Notes under the pieces: generated by a model
What the model was told of the DNA's origin: nothing
The model's database searches: none
Seen by the model: the letters and a program-made list of their open reading frames with translations, nothing else
Assembly (NCBI RefSeq): GCF_902616385.1
Contig: NZ_CACMSM010000002.1
Location: 56,927-120,926, forward strand
Length of the DNA stretch: 64,000 nt
Reading direction: 5' to 3'
Source of the DNA: an uncultured Prochlorococcus sp.
GTDB lineage: Bacteria; Cyanobacteriota; Cyanobacteriia; PCC-6307; Cyanobiaceae
Translations under genes and position numbers: made by a program
Part shown: positions 1-8,118 of the stretch, one piece after another
How the letters are laid out: each line of letters opens with the position of its first letter
Position numbering within the stretch: the stretch's first letter is position 1

Positions 1-55
1 TATAGATTATGAATAGTATCATTTTTCTCTTTTTTACTTAAATAACTACTAAAGT

Positions 56-1144
56 ATGAGTATGACTTTAGGAAGTAGTTTTATAAATTTTAATTTATAT
101 TCTTCATTATTTTGTATTAGTTTATCAACATTTATAAGCTTATTTTTTAACCCTATACTTATAAAACTAGGAAAAAAATATAATTTTTTTGATTCCCCAT
201 CTGTAAGAGAAATAAAAAAAAATAATAATGCTCTTGTTAATATTGGGGGAGTTTCATTATTTGTAGGATTTTTTTCGGTAATTTTCTTTATATATTTACT
301 TTTTAAATCAAATTTTGTAGGTATTTATGATGATATTTTTTTGACAATTCCTGTAATTTCTTTTGCGTGTTTAATTATTTTCAGTACTGGATTTTATGAT
401 GATAAATTTCCTTTATCTCCTTTCCTAAGGCTTGTTATCCAATTCTCATCTGCGTCAATCATGTGGGTAATGGGATTAAGGATCGAGTTTTTAGATTTAA
501 ATTTTTTGATTGAAAGTTATGACTTAATAGAATTACCAAGAATAATAAGTTATTTTTTGACTATTATTTGGATAGTCGGGATAATAAATGCTATTAATTG
601 GTTAGATGGTATTGATGGCTTGGCTTCAGGTACGAGCTTATTAATTTCTTTAGGAATGCTAATAATTGGATTTTATTTTCAGAACAGCATAGCAATACTT
701 TTTACTTCATCCATTATTGGTTCTTGCTCGGGTTTTTTATTTTATAATCTGCCGCCTGCAAGAATCATCATGGGGGACGGAGGATCAAATTTATTAGGTT
801 TCCTTTTGGCTTTAACTAGTATTATCCTTTTTAAAGAAAATACAAATTTAGCTATTCTTCCTTTTTCAATTTTGATTTTTCTAGTTCCAATTTTTGATAT
901 GTCTAAAGTTATACTTTTAAGAATTAAGAAAGGAAATTCTCCTTTCCTACCTGATAAGAATCATTTGCATTTTCAACTTTTGGAAAAAGGGTTTAATGAA
1001 AAAGAAGTGTTGATGATAATTTTTCTTTTGGTTTGTATTAGCCTATCTGTAAGTCTATTATTCTTGGACTTTAAGCTTTTTCTTCCCTTCTTAATTTCTT
1101 CAATTGTTGGAATTTTAATAATATTTTTAAAAAAATTATTCTAG
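56..1144 (+). CDS. WecA/MraY-type polyprenyl-phosphate sugar-1-phosphate transferase
   Basis: This multispanning membrane enzyme probably transfers a sugar-1-phosphate (HexNAc-1-P in WecA) from a UDP-sugar to undecaprenyl phosphate, the first lipid-linked step of cell-surface polysaccharide synthesis. Family motifs are visible: FYDDK near 113, NWLDGIDGLASG at 181-192, GDGGSN near 240 and NHLHFQLL near 302, between roughly ten hydrophobic helices. At 362 aa it has the family length. ATG at 56 or the in-frame ATG at 62 could be the start. galE follows after 7 bases, so the two are probably cotranscribed. It is a WecA-like family member, not MraY, because no mur/fts genes surround it. Substrate specificity cannot be read from sequence. 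Confidence 0.85.
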   Translation: MSMTLGSSFINFNLYSSLFCISLSTFISLFFNPILIKLGKKYNFFDSPSVREIKKNNNALVNIGGVSLFVGFFSVIFFIYLLFKSNFVGIYDDIFLTIPVISFACLIIFSTGFYDDKFPLSPFLRLVIQFSSASIMWVMGLRIEFLDLNFLIESYDLIELPRIISYFLTIIWIVGIINAINWLDGIDGLASGTSLLISLGMLIIGFYFQNSIAILFTSSIIGSCSGFLFYNLPPARIIMGDGGSNLLGFLLALTSIILFKENTNLAILPFSILIFLVPIFDMSKVILLRIKKGNSPFLPDKNHLHFQLLEKGFNEKEVLMIIFLLVCISLSVSLLFLDFKLFLPFLISSIVGILIIFLKKLF

Positions 1145-1151
1145 TTTTTTA

Positions 1152-2198
1152 ATGAAAAATATTTTAGTTACTGGTGGAGCAGGATTTATTGGAAGTCATT
1201 TATGCATAACTCTTTTAGAAAATAATTATGGTCTATATGTTTTGGATTCTTATTTAAATAGTTATCCTAAGGCAATAAAAAGGATAAAATCAATTTGCAA
1301 CATTAATGGGATAAAATATAAAAATAAACTAAAAATATTTTCCGGAGATTTAAGAGAGAAAAAATCAATTGAAAATCTATTTAATTTTGCTAATAATTGT
1401 GGCGAATCAATTGATAGTGTTATTCATCTTGCAGGACTAAAATCAGTTTATGAATCAATATTAAATCCATTAAGTTATTGGGAAAATAATTTAATTTCTA
1501 CAATAAATTTAGTTGATGTTATGGCAAAAAATAATTGTTTTACGATTGTTTTTAGTAGTAGTGCATCTATTTATGAAAATAAAAAAAACCTAATAGATGA
1601 AAATACTAAAATTGTTGGATTACATCCCTATGCAAATACAAAAATAGCTCTCGAAAAATTACTTAATGATGTATTTATAAGTGATCCAAATAAATGGAGA
1701 GTAGCTAACTTACGTTATTTTAATCCAATTGGGGCACATGAATCAGGACTGATTGGGGAAGATCCATCAGTTAATACAAATAATATTTTCCCTAGAATTA
1801 TACAAGCAGCATCTAAACAAATAAGAGAGTTAAAAATTTATGGAAAAAACTGGCCCACTATTGATGGAACGGGAATAAGAGATTATATTCATGTAATGGA
1901 CTTGGCTGATGGACACTTGAGTGCACTCTCCTTTTTGAATTCAAATAAACCAAATATATTTAATATTAACTTAGGTACTGGTAAAGGTACTTCTGTATTA
2001 GAGTTGATAAATATTTTTGAAGAAATAAATAAAGTTAAGGTTCCCTATAGCTTTGTTGATAGAAGGAAGGGAGATTCCGCTATAGTAGTTGCAGATAATT
2101 CTCTAGCAAAATCTCTACTTAATTTTGTCCCAAGAAGAAATATTAATTCTATGTGCCGTGATGGATGGTGTTGGCACTTAAAAAACTTTTGTAATTAA
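1152..2198 (+). CDS. galE: UDP-glucose 4-epimerase (GalE-like)
   Basis: This is a short-chain dehydrogenase-type epimerase that interconverts UDP-glucose and UDP-galactose (or their N-acetyl forms) to feed polysaccharide synthesis. The Rossmann loop GGAGFIGSH lies at 8-16. The catalytic S-x(n)-YxxxK is present, with Ser 136-138 and Tyr160-Lys164 in HPYANTK. The C-terminal substrate region GTGIRDYIHVMDLADGH is intact. The length of 348 aa is normal for GalE. It sits 7 bases after the WecA-like gene and converges on the UDP-glucose dehydrogenase gene, so three adjacent genes act on UDP-sugars. GalE is the best name. A UDP-GlcNAc 4-epimerase is possible. Confidence 0.88.
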   Translation: MKNILVTGGAGFIGSHLCITLLENNYGLYVLDSYLNSYPKAIKRIKSICNINGIKYKNKLKIFSGDLREKKSIENLFNFANNCGESIDSVIHLAGLKSVYESILNPLSYWENNLISTINLVDVMAKNNCFTIVFSSSASIYENKKNLIDENTKIVGLHPYANTKIALEKLLNDVFISDPNKWRVANLRYFNPIGAHESGLIGEDPSVNTNNIFPRIIQAASKQIRELKIYGKNWPTIDGTGIRDYIHVMDLADGHLSALSFLNSNKPNIFNINLGTGKGTSVLELINIFEEINKVKVPYSFVDRRKGDSAIVVADNSLAKSLLNFVPRRNINSMCRDGWCWHLKNFCN

Positions 2199-2227
2199 AA
2201 AAAAATTAAAAAATCATATTTTTAAAT

Positions 2228-3661
2228 CTAAATTCCATCACCTATTCTCCAGAAATTTAGACCAGTATTACGAACTTTATTAGGATCTATGATTGATCTA
2301 GCATCAAAGAGCCAAGATGGTTTTCGCATTACCTTCGAGACATTCTTCCAATTTATTTTTTTATATTCTTCCCATTCGGTAAGAATTAAAACTGCATCTG
2401 CAGAATTAAAATTTGTTTCAACAGTATCTATTGGTTCCCAATAACCTTCATTATTTTTCTCACTATAATTTTTATTTTTATTTTTATTAAATGGTCTTAA
2501 ATTAAGGTCTTGCTCAATTTGCTTATAACCTACTTGAGGATCATGAATAAGTAAATAAGCACCTTCTTCTATAAGGTTTTTACAGATTTGGATAGCTGCA
2601 GATTCCCTAGTATCATTAGTATTACTTTTAAAAGCAAATCCTAAAATAACTATTTTTTTACCAGAAAGAGTTCCAAAAAGTTTTTTTGTAATCAACTTTG
2701 ATATCCTATGCTGGTGCCAAGTGTTTAAAGTAACTACACTATTCCAAAAAGAAGCAACCTCAGGTAAGCCGAAATATTCAGAAAGATAAACAAGATTTAA
2801 AATATCTTTTTTAAAACAACTACCTCCAAAACCAGGTCCTGCATCAAGAAATTTTGAACCAATTCTACTATCAAAACCAATGGCTTTTGCAACTTCTCTA
2901 ACATCAGCACCAGTTGCTTCACATAATGCACCTATAGAGTTTATTGAACTTACCCTCTGAGCTAAAAAGGCATTCGCAGTTAGCTTTGCTAATTCACTAC
3001 TCCAGATATTAGTTTTAAGTATTTTCTCCTCTGGAACCCAATTTTTATAAACTTTTGATAGTGCATCCATAGCTTGATGACTTTCCCCTCCAATAAGTAC
3101 TCTATCGGGGTTTTCTAGATCGTTAATAGCAGAACCTTCTGATAGAAATTCAGGATTTGATAAGATTTCAAAAGTTGTTGACTCTTCCTTATTTTTCAAG
3201 GAATGTTCTTTTGATTTTAAAATTTCTTTTATTACTTCAGCGGTTCTAACAGGTAAAGTACTTTTCTCTACAACTATAGTATGACCTTTAGCAAATAAAG
3301 ATACTTGTCTGGCAGATGCTTCAATCCATTTTAAATTGCTTGCTTTACCAGCACCTATTCCTTTAGTTTTGGTAGGTGTATTTACTGAGATAAAGATCAT
3401 ATCTGCCTTGGCTATTTGTTTTTCAATATCTGTTGAAAAAAATAAATTTTTATTCCGTCTTCTTTTTATGATTTTATCAAGTCCAGGCTCATAAATAGGC
3501 AGATTTTCTAATTTTGAACTGTTCCATAAATTTATTCTATCTTTATTTATATCTACAACATTAACTTCAATGTGTGGACATCTATCAGCTATTACAGCCA
3601 TAGTAGGTCCTCCTACATATCCTGCACCTATGCAACAAATATTTGATATTACGTTATTCAT
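2228..3661 (-). CDS. ugd: UDP-glucose 6-dehydrogenase
   Basis: This enzyme oxidises UDP-glucose to UDP-glucuronate with two NAD+, supplying acidic sugars for surface polysaccharide. The nucleotide-binding loop GAGYVGG begins near residue 12. The catalytic cysteine is Cys282 in GFGGSCFKKDI, and the C-terminal NAD/UDP-binding segment GFAFKSNTNDTRES is present. The 477-aa length and the N-terminus resemble the long, animal-like UGDH form rather than short bacterial Ugd. It is transcribed toward galE from its own promoter region, with the IctB-like gene upstream in the same direction 57 bases away. Confidence 0.92.
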   Translation of the reverse strand: MNNVISNICCIGAGYVGGPTMAVIADRCPHIEVNVVDINKDRINLWNSSKLENLPIYEPGLDKIIKRRRNKNLFFSTDIEKQIAKADMIFISVNTPTKTKGIGAGKASNLKWIEASARQVSLFAKGHTIVVEKSTLPVRTAEVIKEILKSKEHSLKNKEESTTFEILSNPEFLSEGSAINDLENPDRVLIGGESHQAMDALSKVYKNWVPEEKILKTNIWSSELAKLTANAFLAQRVSSINSIGALCEATGADVREVAKAIGFDSRIGSKFLDAGPGFGGSCFKKDILNLVYLSEYFGLPEVASFWNSVVTLNTWHQHRISKLITKKLFGTLSGKKIVILGFAFKSNTNDTRESAAIQICKNLIEEGAYLLIHDPQVGYKQIEQDLNLRPFNKNKNKNYSEKNNEGYWEPIDTVETNFNSADAVLILTEWEEYKKINWKNVSKVMRKPSWLFDARSIIDPNKVRNTGLNFWRIGDGI

Positions 3662-3717
3662 TTATTAATTATAATTCATCTACCTATTCTAATTAATTAC
3701 TTTTTTAAAGTCTTTAC

Positions 3718-5007
3718 TTAATTCCTGATTATTGCCCAAGCTCCAGCTAATAATGACCAGCCAGCTATACTTATCCTTCCATCAAAATATTGAATGTCAA
3801 CTAAATGAGATATTGATAAAAGAATTAATGAAGTGATCCAAGCCCTATCAAAAAGTGTTTCTTTGATTTGATGATAACGATTAATAAAAATTTCTTCATA
3901 AGATTTCTTTATTAGGAAAGTTATTGGAATTAAAATTGATATTGCAGCTGGAATCCCATAGCTAACCATTAATTCAAGAGGAAGATTATGAGAGTGTGCT
4001 CTCCATATTCCAATCTTTGATTCAAGTAGATATCCATATGTAGAAGATCCTGTTCCAAACAATGGATTCTCTGAAATCATTTTTAATGCTTCTTTCCATA
4101 ACCCTAATCGAGATATACTTCCATCGTATTCATAAATTGATGGATTAAAGTTTTCCCAAATTCCAGAAGGTATGAGTTGCTTCATTAAATTTTGAAATTC
4201 TATTCCAAAAATTGGAATAAAAATCAATAAAAAAATTGTAAGAATTAAAATCAATAAAGGGATAAAAAATTTTAAGCTTTTTGATCCAAAGAAAATCGGT
4301 ATTGATATTAATAAATTTAACCAGGCGGCTCTGGATGCAGATAAAATTATTGAAAATGCAATTAAAACCTGAAATGCAAAAATAAATATTTTACGCAATA
4401 TAGCTCGATCTTTCTCTAAAAAAAGTGCTAATCCAAATGGCCAGATTATTGTAAGCCAGCTACCTAAATAATTTTGGTTATTAAAAAGGCCTGTTACACT
4501 GGTTATCCCATTTATTGGTCTTTGATACCATATTATTAATCCATTGAGAAATTGTAAAGGACCATGCCAGTCAAAAAATGCTTGGCCAACTACAGAATAA
4601 ATTACTGGTAAAGTACCAAGAAAAAGTAAAACAGCACTATTTCTTCGAAAGGATCGGCTTTTAAGATAAGTTTGAAAACTATAAAAACATAATATTAAAG
4701 GTAACCAATTTAATAAACCAATATTTTTTGTAAACCAATCTATACTTTCTAATCCTTGGATTTCATTTACACTATTAGAATTGAATAAGCTACTTATCAA
4801 TAACAGGAAAATTGAAGCTAGAAAAAATTTATTTAAATTATCATGAAATAAACTTTGCCTTACATAAAAAAAACTCAAAATTGATGCAAAAAGCAGGATT
4901 ATAGCGGAAATGGAAAAAGCTGATGGAAGTAAAAACAAACCCGTATAGTAACTATATTGTCCTACGGCCCTTAAAATTTGGCTTCTTTCTAATAATAAAT
5001 TTTTCAA
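3718..5007 (-). CDS. O-antigen ligase / IctB-family membrane protein
   Basis: This hydrophobic protein of 429 aa has about ten predicted membrane helices and the Wzy_C (O-antigen ligase/polymerase) signature: a late periplasmic loop with GTGSSTYGYLL followed by RAHSHNLPLELMVSYG. The HxHN segment is the hallmark of both WaaL/Wzy ligases and cyanobacterial IctB. IctB was once proposed to take part in bicarbonate uptake, but its biochemical role is unresolved. The neighbouring ugd, galE and WecA-like genes favour glycan ligation or polymerisation here. I name the family only. Confidence 0.72.
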   Translation of the reverse strand: MKNLLLERSQILRAVGQYSYYTGLFLLPSAFSISAIILLFASILSFFYVRQSLFHDNLNKFFLASIFLLLISSLFNSNSVNEIQGLESIDWFTKNIGLLNWLPLILCFYSFQTYLKSRSFRRNSAVLLFLGTLPVIYSVVGQAFFDWHGPLQFLNGLIIWYQRPINGITSVTGLFNNQNYLGSWLTIIWPFGLALFLEKDRAILRKIFIFAFQVLIAFSIILSASRAAWLNLLISIPIFFGSKSLKFFIPLLILILTIFLLIFIPIFGIEFQNLMKQLIPSGIWENFNPSIYEYDGSISRLGLWKEALKMISENPLFGTGSSTYGYLLESKIGIWRAHSHNLPLELMVSYGIPAAISILIPITFLIKKSYEEIFINRYHQIKETLFDRAWITSLILLSISHLVDIQYFDGRISIAGWSLLAGAWAIIRN

Positions 5008-5066
5008 AATAAATTCATTTTTATTTGAATTAAGGTTATTTTTACTAACATTTTTAAAAAATAATA

Positions 5067-5140
<74 letters not shown>

Positions 5141-5432
5141 TGAAGTTTTTCGAGGTATTGCTCGCAGAACTGTTGGCAGAGATGAAATATCATACAACTT
5201 TTACAGCTCTCTAAATAAGTAACCCAAATAACCATTTTATTTTAAAACAGCCCTGCAATCTCAACAAGTAAATTTTTAAAAAGAAATACTCTTTATGTAA
5301 CTGAATAAATATTTATTTAAATATTAGAAGCAATTGTACTTCTTAGAGTTTGGTATGAATGGTTAAAAAATTTATTTATAAAAAGCTTTTATTAATGTAA
5401 AATTTTCATAGTGTAATAATTAATTCCTAACT
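5141..5432. other. Intergenic region between tRNA-Arg and the HTH-protein gene
   Basis: No gene is visible in these 292 bases. On the minus strand a TATGAT at 5189-5194 could be the -10 box of the tRNA-Arg promoter, placing transcription start roughly 40 bases upstream of the tRNA. The right half is extremely A/T-rich, with an AT palindrome-like stretch near 5308-5325, and presumably holds the promoter of the gene at 5433. Confidence 0.4.
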
Positions 5433-6113
5433 TTGGCAAAAAGACTTTCAATAGATGATAAAAAAAATATTGTCGATTCTTTTACTAATGGAGCAACTTT
5501 AAACGAATTATCTAGAAACTTTAGCTGCACAAAATTAACCATAATAAGAAATTTGAAGCAGAGTATTGGAGAAAATTTATATAAAGAATTGTCTGAAAAA
5601 AATAAAAATTCTAATCAAAAAGACTCCATACAGAACAGTAGAGTAGATAGTCTTTCCCAAGAGATCAATCTTAAATCTACTAATGAAGAAATTTTGGATA
5701 TATCAAATGGCAATGAAAACATATTACAAGCAGAATTTTCGCCAAATGAATCTTTTTTTGAAATCGCACCTTTAAACTATGACATAGAAAATTCATCAAG
5801 AAAGGAGTTATCTTCTGTTTCCATCTCAGAAATTGATTTCCCAAAAATTGTTTACATGATTGTTAATAAAAACATTGAATTGGAAATTAAACTTTTAAAA
5901 GACTATCCACAGTGGGATTTTCTGCCTATTAGTGACTTAAATAGAAAAACGATAGAAATATATAATGATATTAAAGTTGCAAAAAGATTCTGTAATAAAG
6001 AGCAAAAAGTTATTAAAGTTCCAAACACTGAAGTTTTTAGGATTGTAGCTCCTACTTTAGTTGCTAGAGGGATCTCGAGAATAATATGCTCTGAACAATT
6101 AATAGCGTTATAA
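5433..6113 (+). CDS. Conserved hypothetical protein with N-terminal helix-turn-helix
   Basis: I cannot name this 226-aa protein. Residues 4-45 look like a transposase/resolvase-type helix-turn-helix (DDKKNIVDSFTNGATLNELS, then FSCTKLTIIRNLK). It is followed by a polar, probably unstructured linker rich in Asn and Ser at about 50-115, and a compact C-terminal domain containing PQWDFLPI and VPNTEVFRIVAPTLVARGISR. The start is TTG at 5433, since no in-frame ATG precedes the HTH. The gene stands alone and converges on the small gene at 6117. It could be a DNA-binding regulator, but no target is apparent. Confidence 0.7.
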   Translation: MAKRLSIDDKKNIVDSFTNGATLNELSRNFSCTKLTIIRNLKQSIGENLYKELSEKNKNSNQKDSIQNSRVDSLSQEINLKSTNEEILDISNGNENILQAEFSPNESFFEIAPLNYDIENSSRKELSSVSISEIDFPKIVYMIVNKNIELEIKLLKDYPQWDFLPISDLNRKTIEIYNDIKVAKRFCNKEQKVIKVPNTEVFRIVAPTLVARGISRIICSEQLIAL

Positions 6114-6116
6114 GAT

Positions 6117-6338
6117 TCATTTTTTATTTGTCAAACTCAAAGTAAAGAAGTTTCCTACTATTGATCCGGCGATAAAACTAGTCCCAACAATAAAACCTAT
6201 TGGTAATTTTACGGTTTCATCAAACATCAAATTGACTTTACTTTTGTTTGAATTGTTCTGTAAACCAATCATCAATAATGTAAATAAACAAGAATTGAAA
6301 ATTGTTGAAAAAAAAATCTTTTTAAGATCAAAATTCAT
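6117..6338 (-). CDS. Small membrane protein, possibly LapA/DUF1049-like
   Basis: This 73-aa protein has a hydrophobic segment at about 10-25 and a second at about 47-68 with the small-residue pattern GFIVGTSFIAGSIVGNFF. That two-helix layout resembles the lipopolysaccharide-assembly protein A domain (DUF1049), but the match is weak and the function is unknown. Its ATG overlaps the rsmI stop codon by 4 bases (ATGA), which suggests translational coupling with rsmI. Confidence 0.6.
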   Translation of the reverse strand: MNFDLKKIFFSTIFNSCLFTLLMIGLQNNSNKSKVNLMFDETVKLPIGFIVGTSFIAGSIVGNFFTLSLTNKK

Positions 6339-7210
6339 ATCTGTCGTTTAATTAAATTATAAATGAAACCTTTTTTAAGACCATTTTTCTTCGCCAAGTA
6401 TTTAGAAGCGGCTGATAAGCTTAATCCAGCATTCATTAATTCTTTAAGATCTTTTCTTAAATCTGATTCATTAAATATACTCATCTTTTTATCAATCCCT
6501 TTTAGGATAACTGTTATTTCTCCAGTTATTTCCTTATCTTTAAAAAAATCAATTGCATCATCTATTTTGTGTCCAATATGCTCTTCAAACCTTTTTGTTA
6601 ATTCTCTTGCTACCATTATTTCTCTGTCACCTCCACAGAAAACAGAAAGTTCTTGTAGTAATTTTTTTAATCTATGAGGAGACTCATAAATTATTGTTGT
6701 TTTCTTATTTTTACTTATTTCATGAAGTGTTTTGTTTCTATCACTTTGCTTTTTTGGGAGAAATCCTTCAAATATAAAACTTGAAGAGGGTAACCCACTT
6801 GAAACAAGAGCTGTTATTGCAGCACATGCTCCAGGAACGCAAATCATATCAATGCCTTCATATTTTAGGCTCCTAGCAATATCTTCCCCTGGATCGCAAA
6901 TCCCTGGCATGCCAGCATCACTTACGAGGGCAATTGATTTTCCTTCTTTGAGATCTTTTACTATTTTTGGAGTTTTTATTAAAGAATTATGTTTATTAAA
7001 ACTTATAAGTTTATTTGAAATATTGAACTTGTTCATTATTTTTTTTGTTTGTCTTGTATCCTCACAAGCAACTAAAGAAACATTTTGTAGAATATTTAAT
7101 GCTCTTTGGGAGATGTCATTTAAGTTTCCAATTGGTGTACCTACTATATATAAAATACCGTTTTCCGGTTCTTCTTTTCTATGGGATAATGAGGAATTAT
7201 TATTATTCAT
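6335..7210 (-). CDS. rsmI: 16S rRNA (cytidine1402-2'-O)-methyltransferase
   Basis: This tetrapyrrole-methylase-fold enzyme 2'-O-methylates C1402 in the ribosomal P site using SAM. The family motifs follow in order: LYIVGTPIGNLNDIS near 20, VACEDTRQTKKI near 48, LVSDAGMPGICDPGEDI near 94 and PGACAAITALVSSGL near 120. The length of 291 aa is typical. Its ATG at 7208-7210 lies only 3 bases from the divergent cysQ start, so its promoter must lie inside the cysQ coding region. The small membrane-protein gene overlaps its stop. Confidence 0.95.
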   Translation of the reverse strand: MNNNNSSLSHRKEEPENGILYIVGTPIGNLNDISQRALNILQNVSLVACEDTRQTKKIMNKFNISNKLISFNKHNSLIKTPKIVKDLKEGKSIALVSDAGMPGICDPGEDIARSLKYEGIDMICVPGACAAITALVSSGLPSSSFIFEGFLPKKQSDRNKTLHEISKNKKTTIIYESPHRLKKLLQELSVFCGGDREIMVARELTKRFEEHIGHKIDDAIDFFKDKEITGEITVILKGIDKKMSIFNESDLRKDLKELMNAGLSLSAASKYLAKKNGLKKGFIYNLIKRQI

Positions 7211-7213
7211 TTA

Positions 7214-8116
7214 ATGATTGAATTACCGTCTGGTGTAGATATTAATAATCTTATCGATGATATAAGAATTTTCAGCTGGCAAGCAGCAGATATTTTGCTT
7301 TATTACTCTAGATTGTTAGAAAAATCAGATGATAAAAGAAAAATACTCAAAAATAATAACGAAGACGACCCCGTTACTTTGGCTGATTTAAAAGTTAATG
7401 AATTAATTATTAAAAGAATAAATGAAAAATATAAAAATACTAAATGGGATATTTTGAGCGAAGAAAATGTAAAAATTCCATCAAAAATTTTTGATAGTAA
7501 GAACGACTGGATCTGGATTCTAGATCCTCTTGATGGAACAAAGGATTTCATCCAAGGAACAGGCAACTATGCAATGCATTTGGCATTGAACTTTAAACAA
7601 AAACCATATATTGGGTTTGTTTTGATTCCAGACAAAAATCAATTATGGATAACAGATGGAAAAAAAACATGGTGCGAAAAAAGAGATGGTACAAAATATA
7701 AACCAAATCTCTTAAATAATAAAAACCTCCAAGAAATGACTTTAGTAACAAGTAAAAATCACGGAAATGACATTTTGAGAAATTTAATTCAAAAAATTAA
7801 TTTTCGCAAAGTAGAAATTATGGGAAGCATTGGCTGCAAAATTGTATCTATAGTTAGAGGAGACAGTGATATTTATATTTGTCTAAGTTTACCGGGAAAA
7901 AGCTCACCAAAAGATTGGGATTTTGCTGCACCAGAATCTATTCTAAAAGGAGCTGGTGGAGAAATTACAAATTTAGATAATCAAGAATTATCCTACGGGA
8001 AAACTAGTTTTGAGCAGGGGGGAATTATAGTTGCCACAAATAACAAGAAAACTCACGGAAGTATTTGCTTTGAAATAAGGAAAATAATTGAGGATTATGG
8101 AATTTATCCTCTTTAG
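7214..8116 (+). CDS. cysQ: 3'(2'),5'-bisphosphate nucleotidase (CysQ)
   Basis: This is an inositol-monophosphatase-family Mg2+ phosphatase that hydrolyses PAP (3'-phosphoadenosine 5'-phosphate) left from sulfate assimilation, and may act on PAPS. The metal site DPLDGTKDFIQGTGNYA lies near 103. The second signature PKDWDFAAPESILKGAGG lies near 230, where IMPases carry WDxAA. SEEN near 82 supplies the first acidic ligand. Length is 300 aa. It starts 3 bases from rsmI in the opposite direction and ends 2 bases before the end of pnp. Confidence 0.9.
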   Translation: MIELPSGVDINNLIDDIRIFSWQAADILLYYSRLLEKSDDKRKILKNNNEDDPVTLADLKVNELIIKRINEKYKNTKWDILSEENVKIPSKIFDSKNDWIWILDPLDGTKDFIQGTGNYAMHLALNFKQKPYIGFVLIPDKNQLWITDGKKTWCEKRDGTKYKPNLLNNKNLQEMTLVTSKNHGNDILRNLIQKINFRKVEIMGSIGCKIVSIVRGDSDIYICLSLPGKSSPKDWDFAAPESILKGAGGEITNLDNQELSYGKTSFEQGGIIVATNNKKTHGSICFEIRKIIEDYGIYPL

Positions 8117-8118
8117 TT

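Noticed and set aside
5300..5330. AT-rich palindrome-like stretch near 5308-5325
   Set aside because: In DNA this rich in A and T such symmetry is expected by chance, and no terminator T-tract or paired gene end supports a function.
6363..7214. Three plus-strand reading frames opposite rsmI
   Set aside because: They are mirror frames of a gene whose protein shows every RsmI motif; they have no domain sense and no separate spacing.
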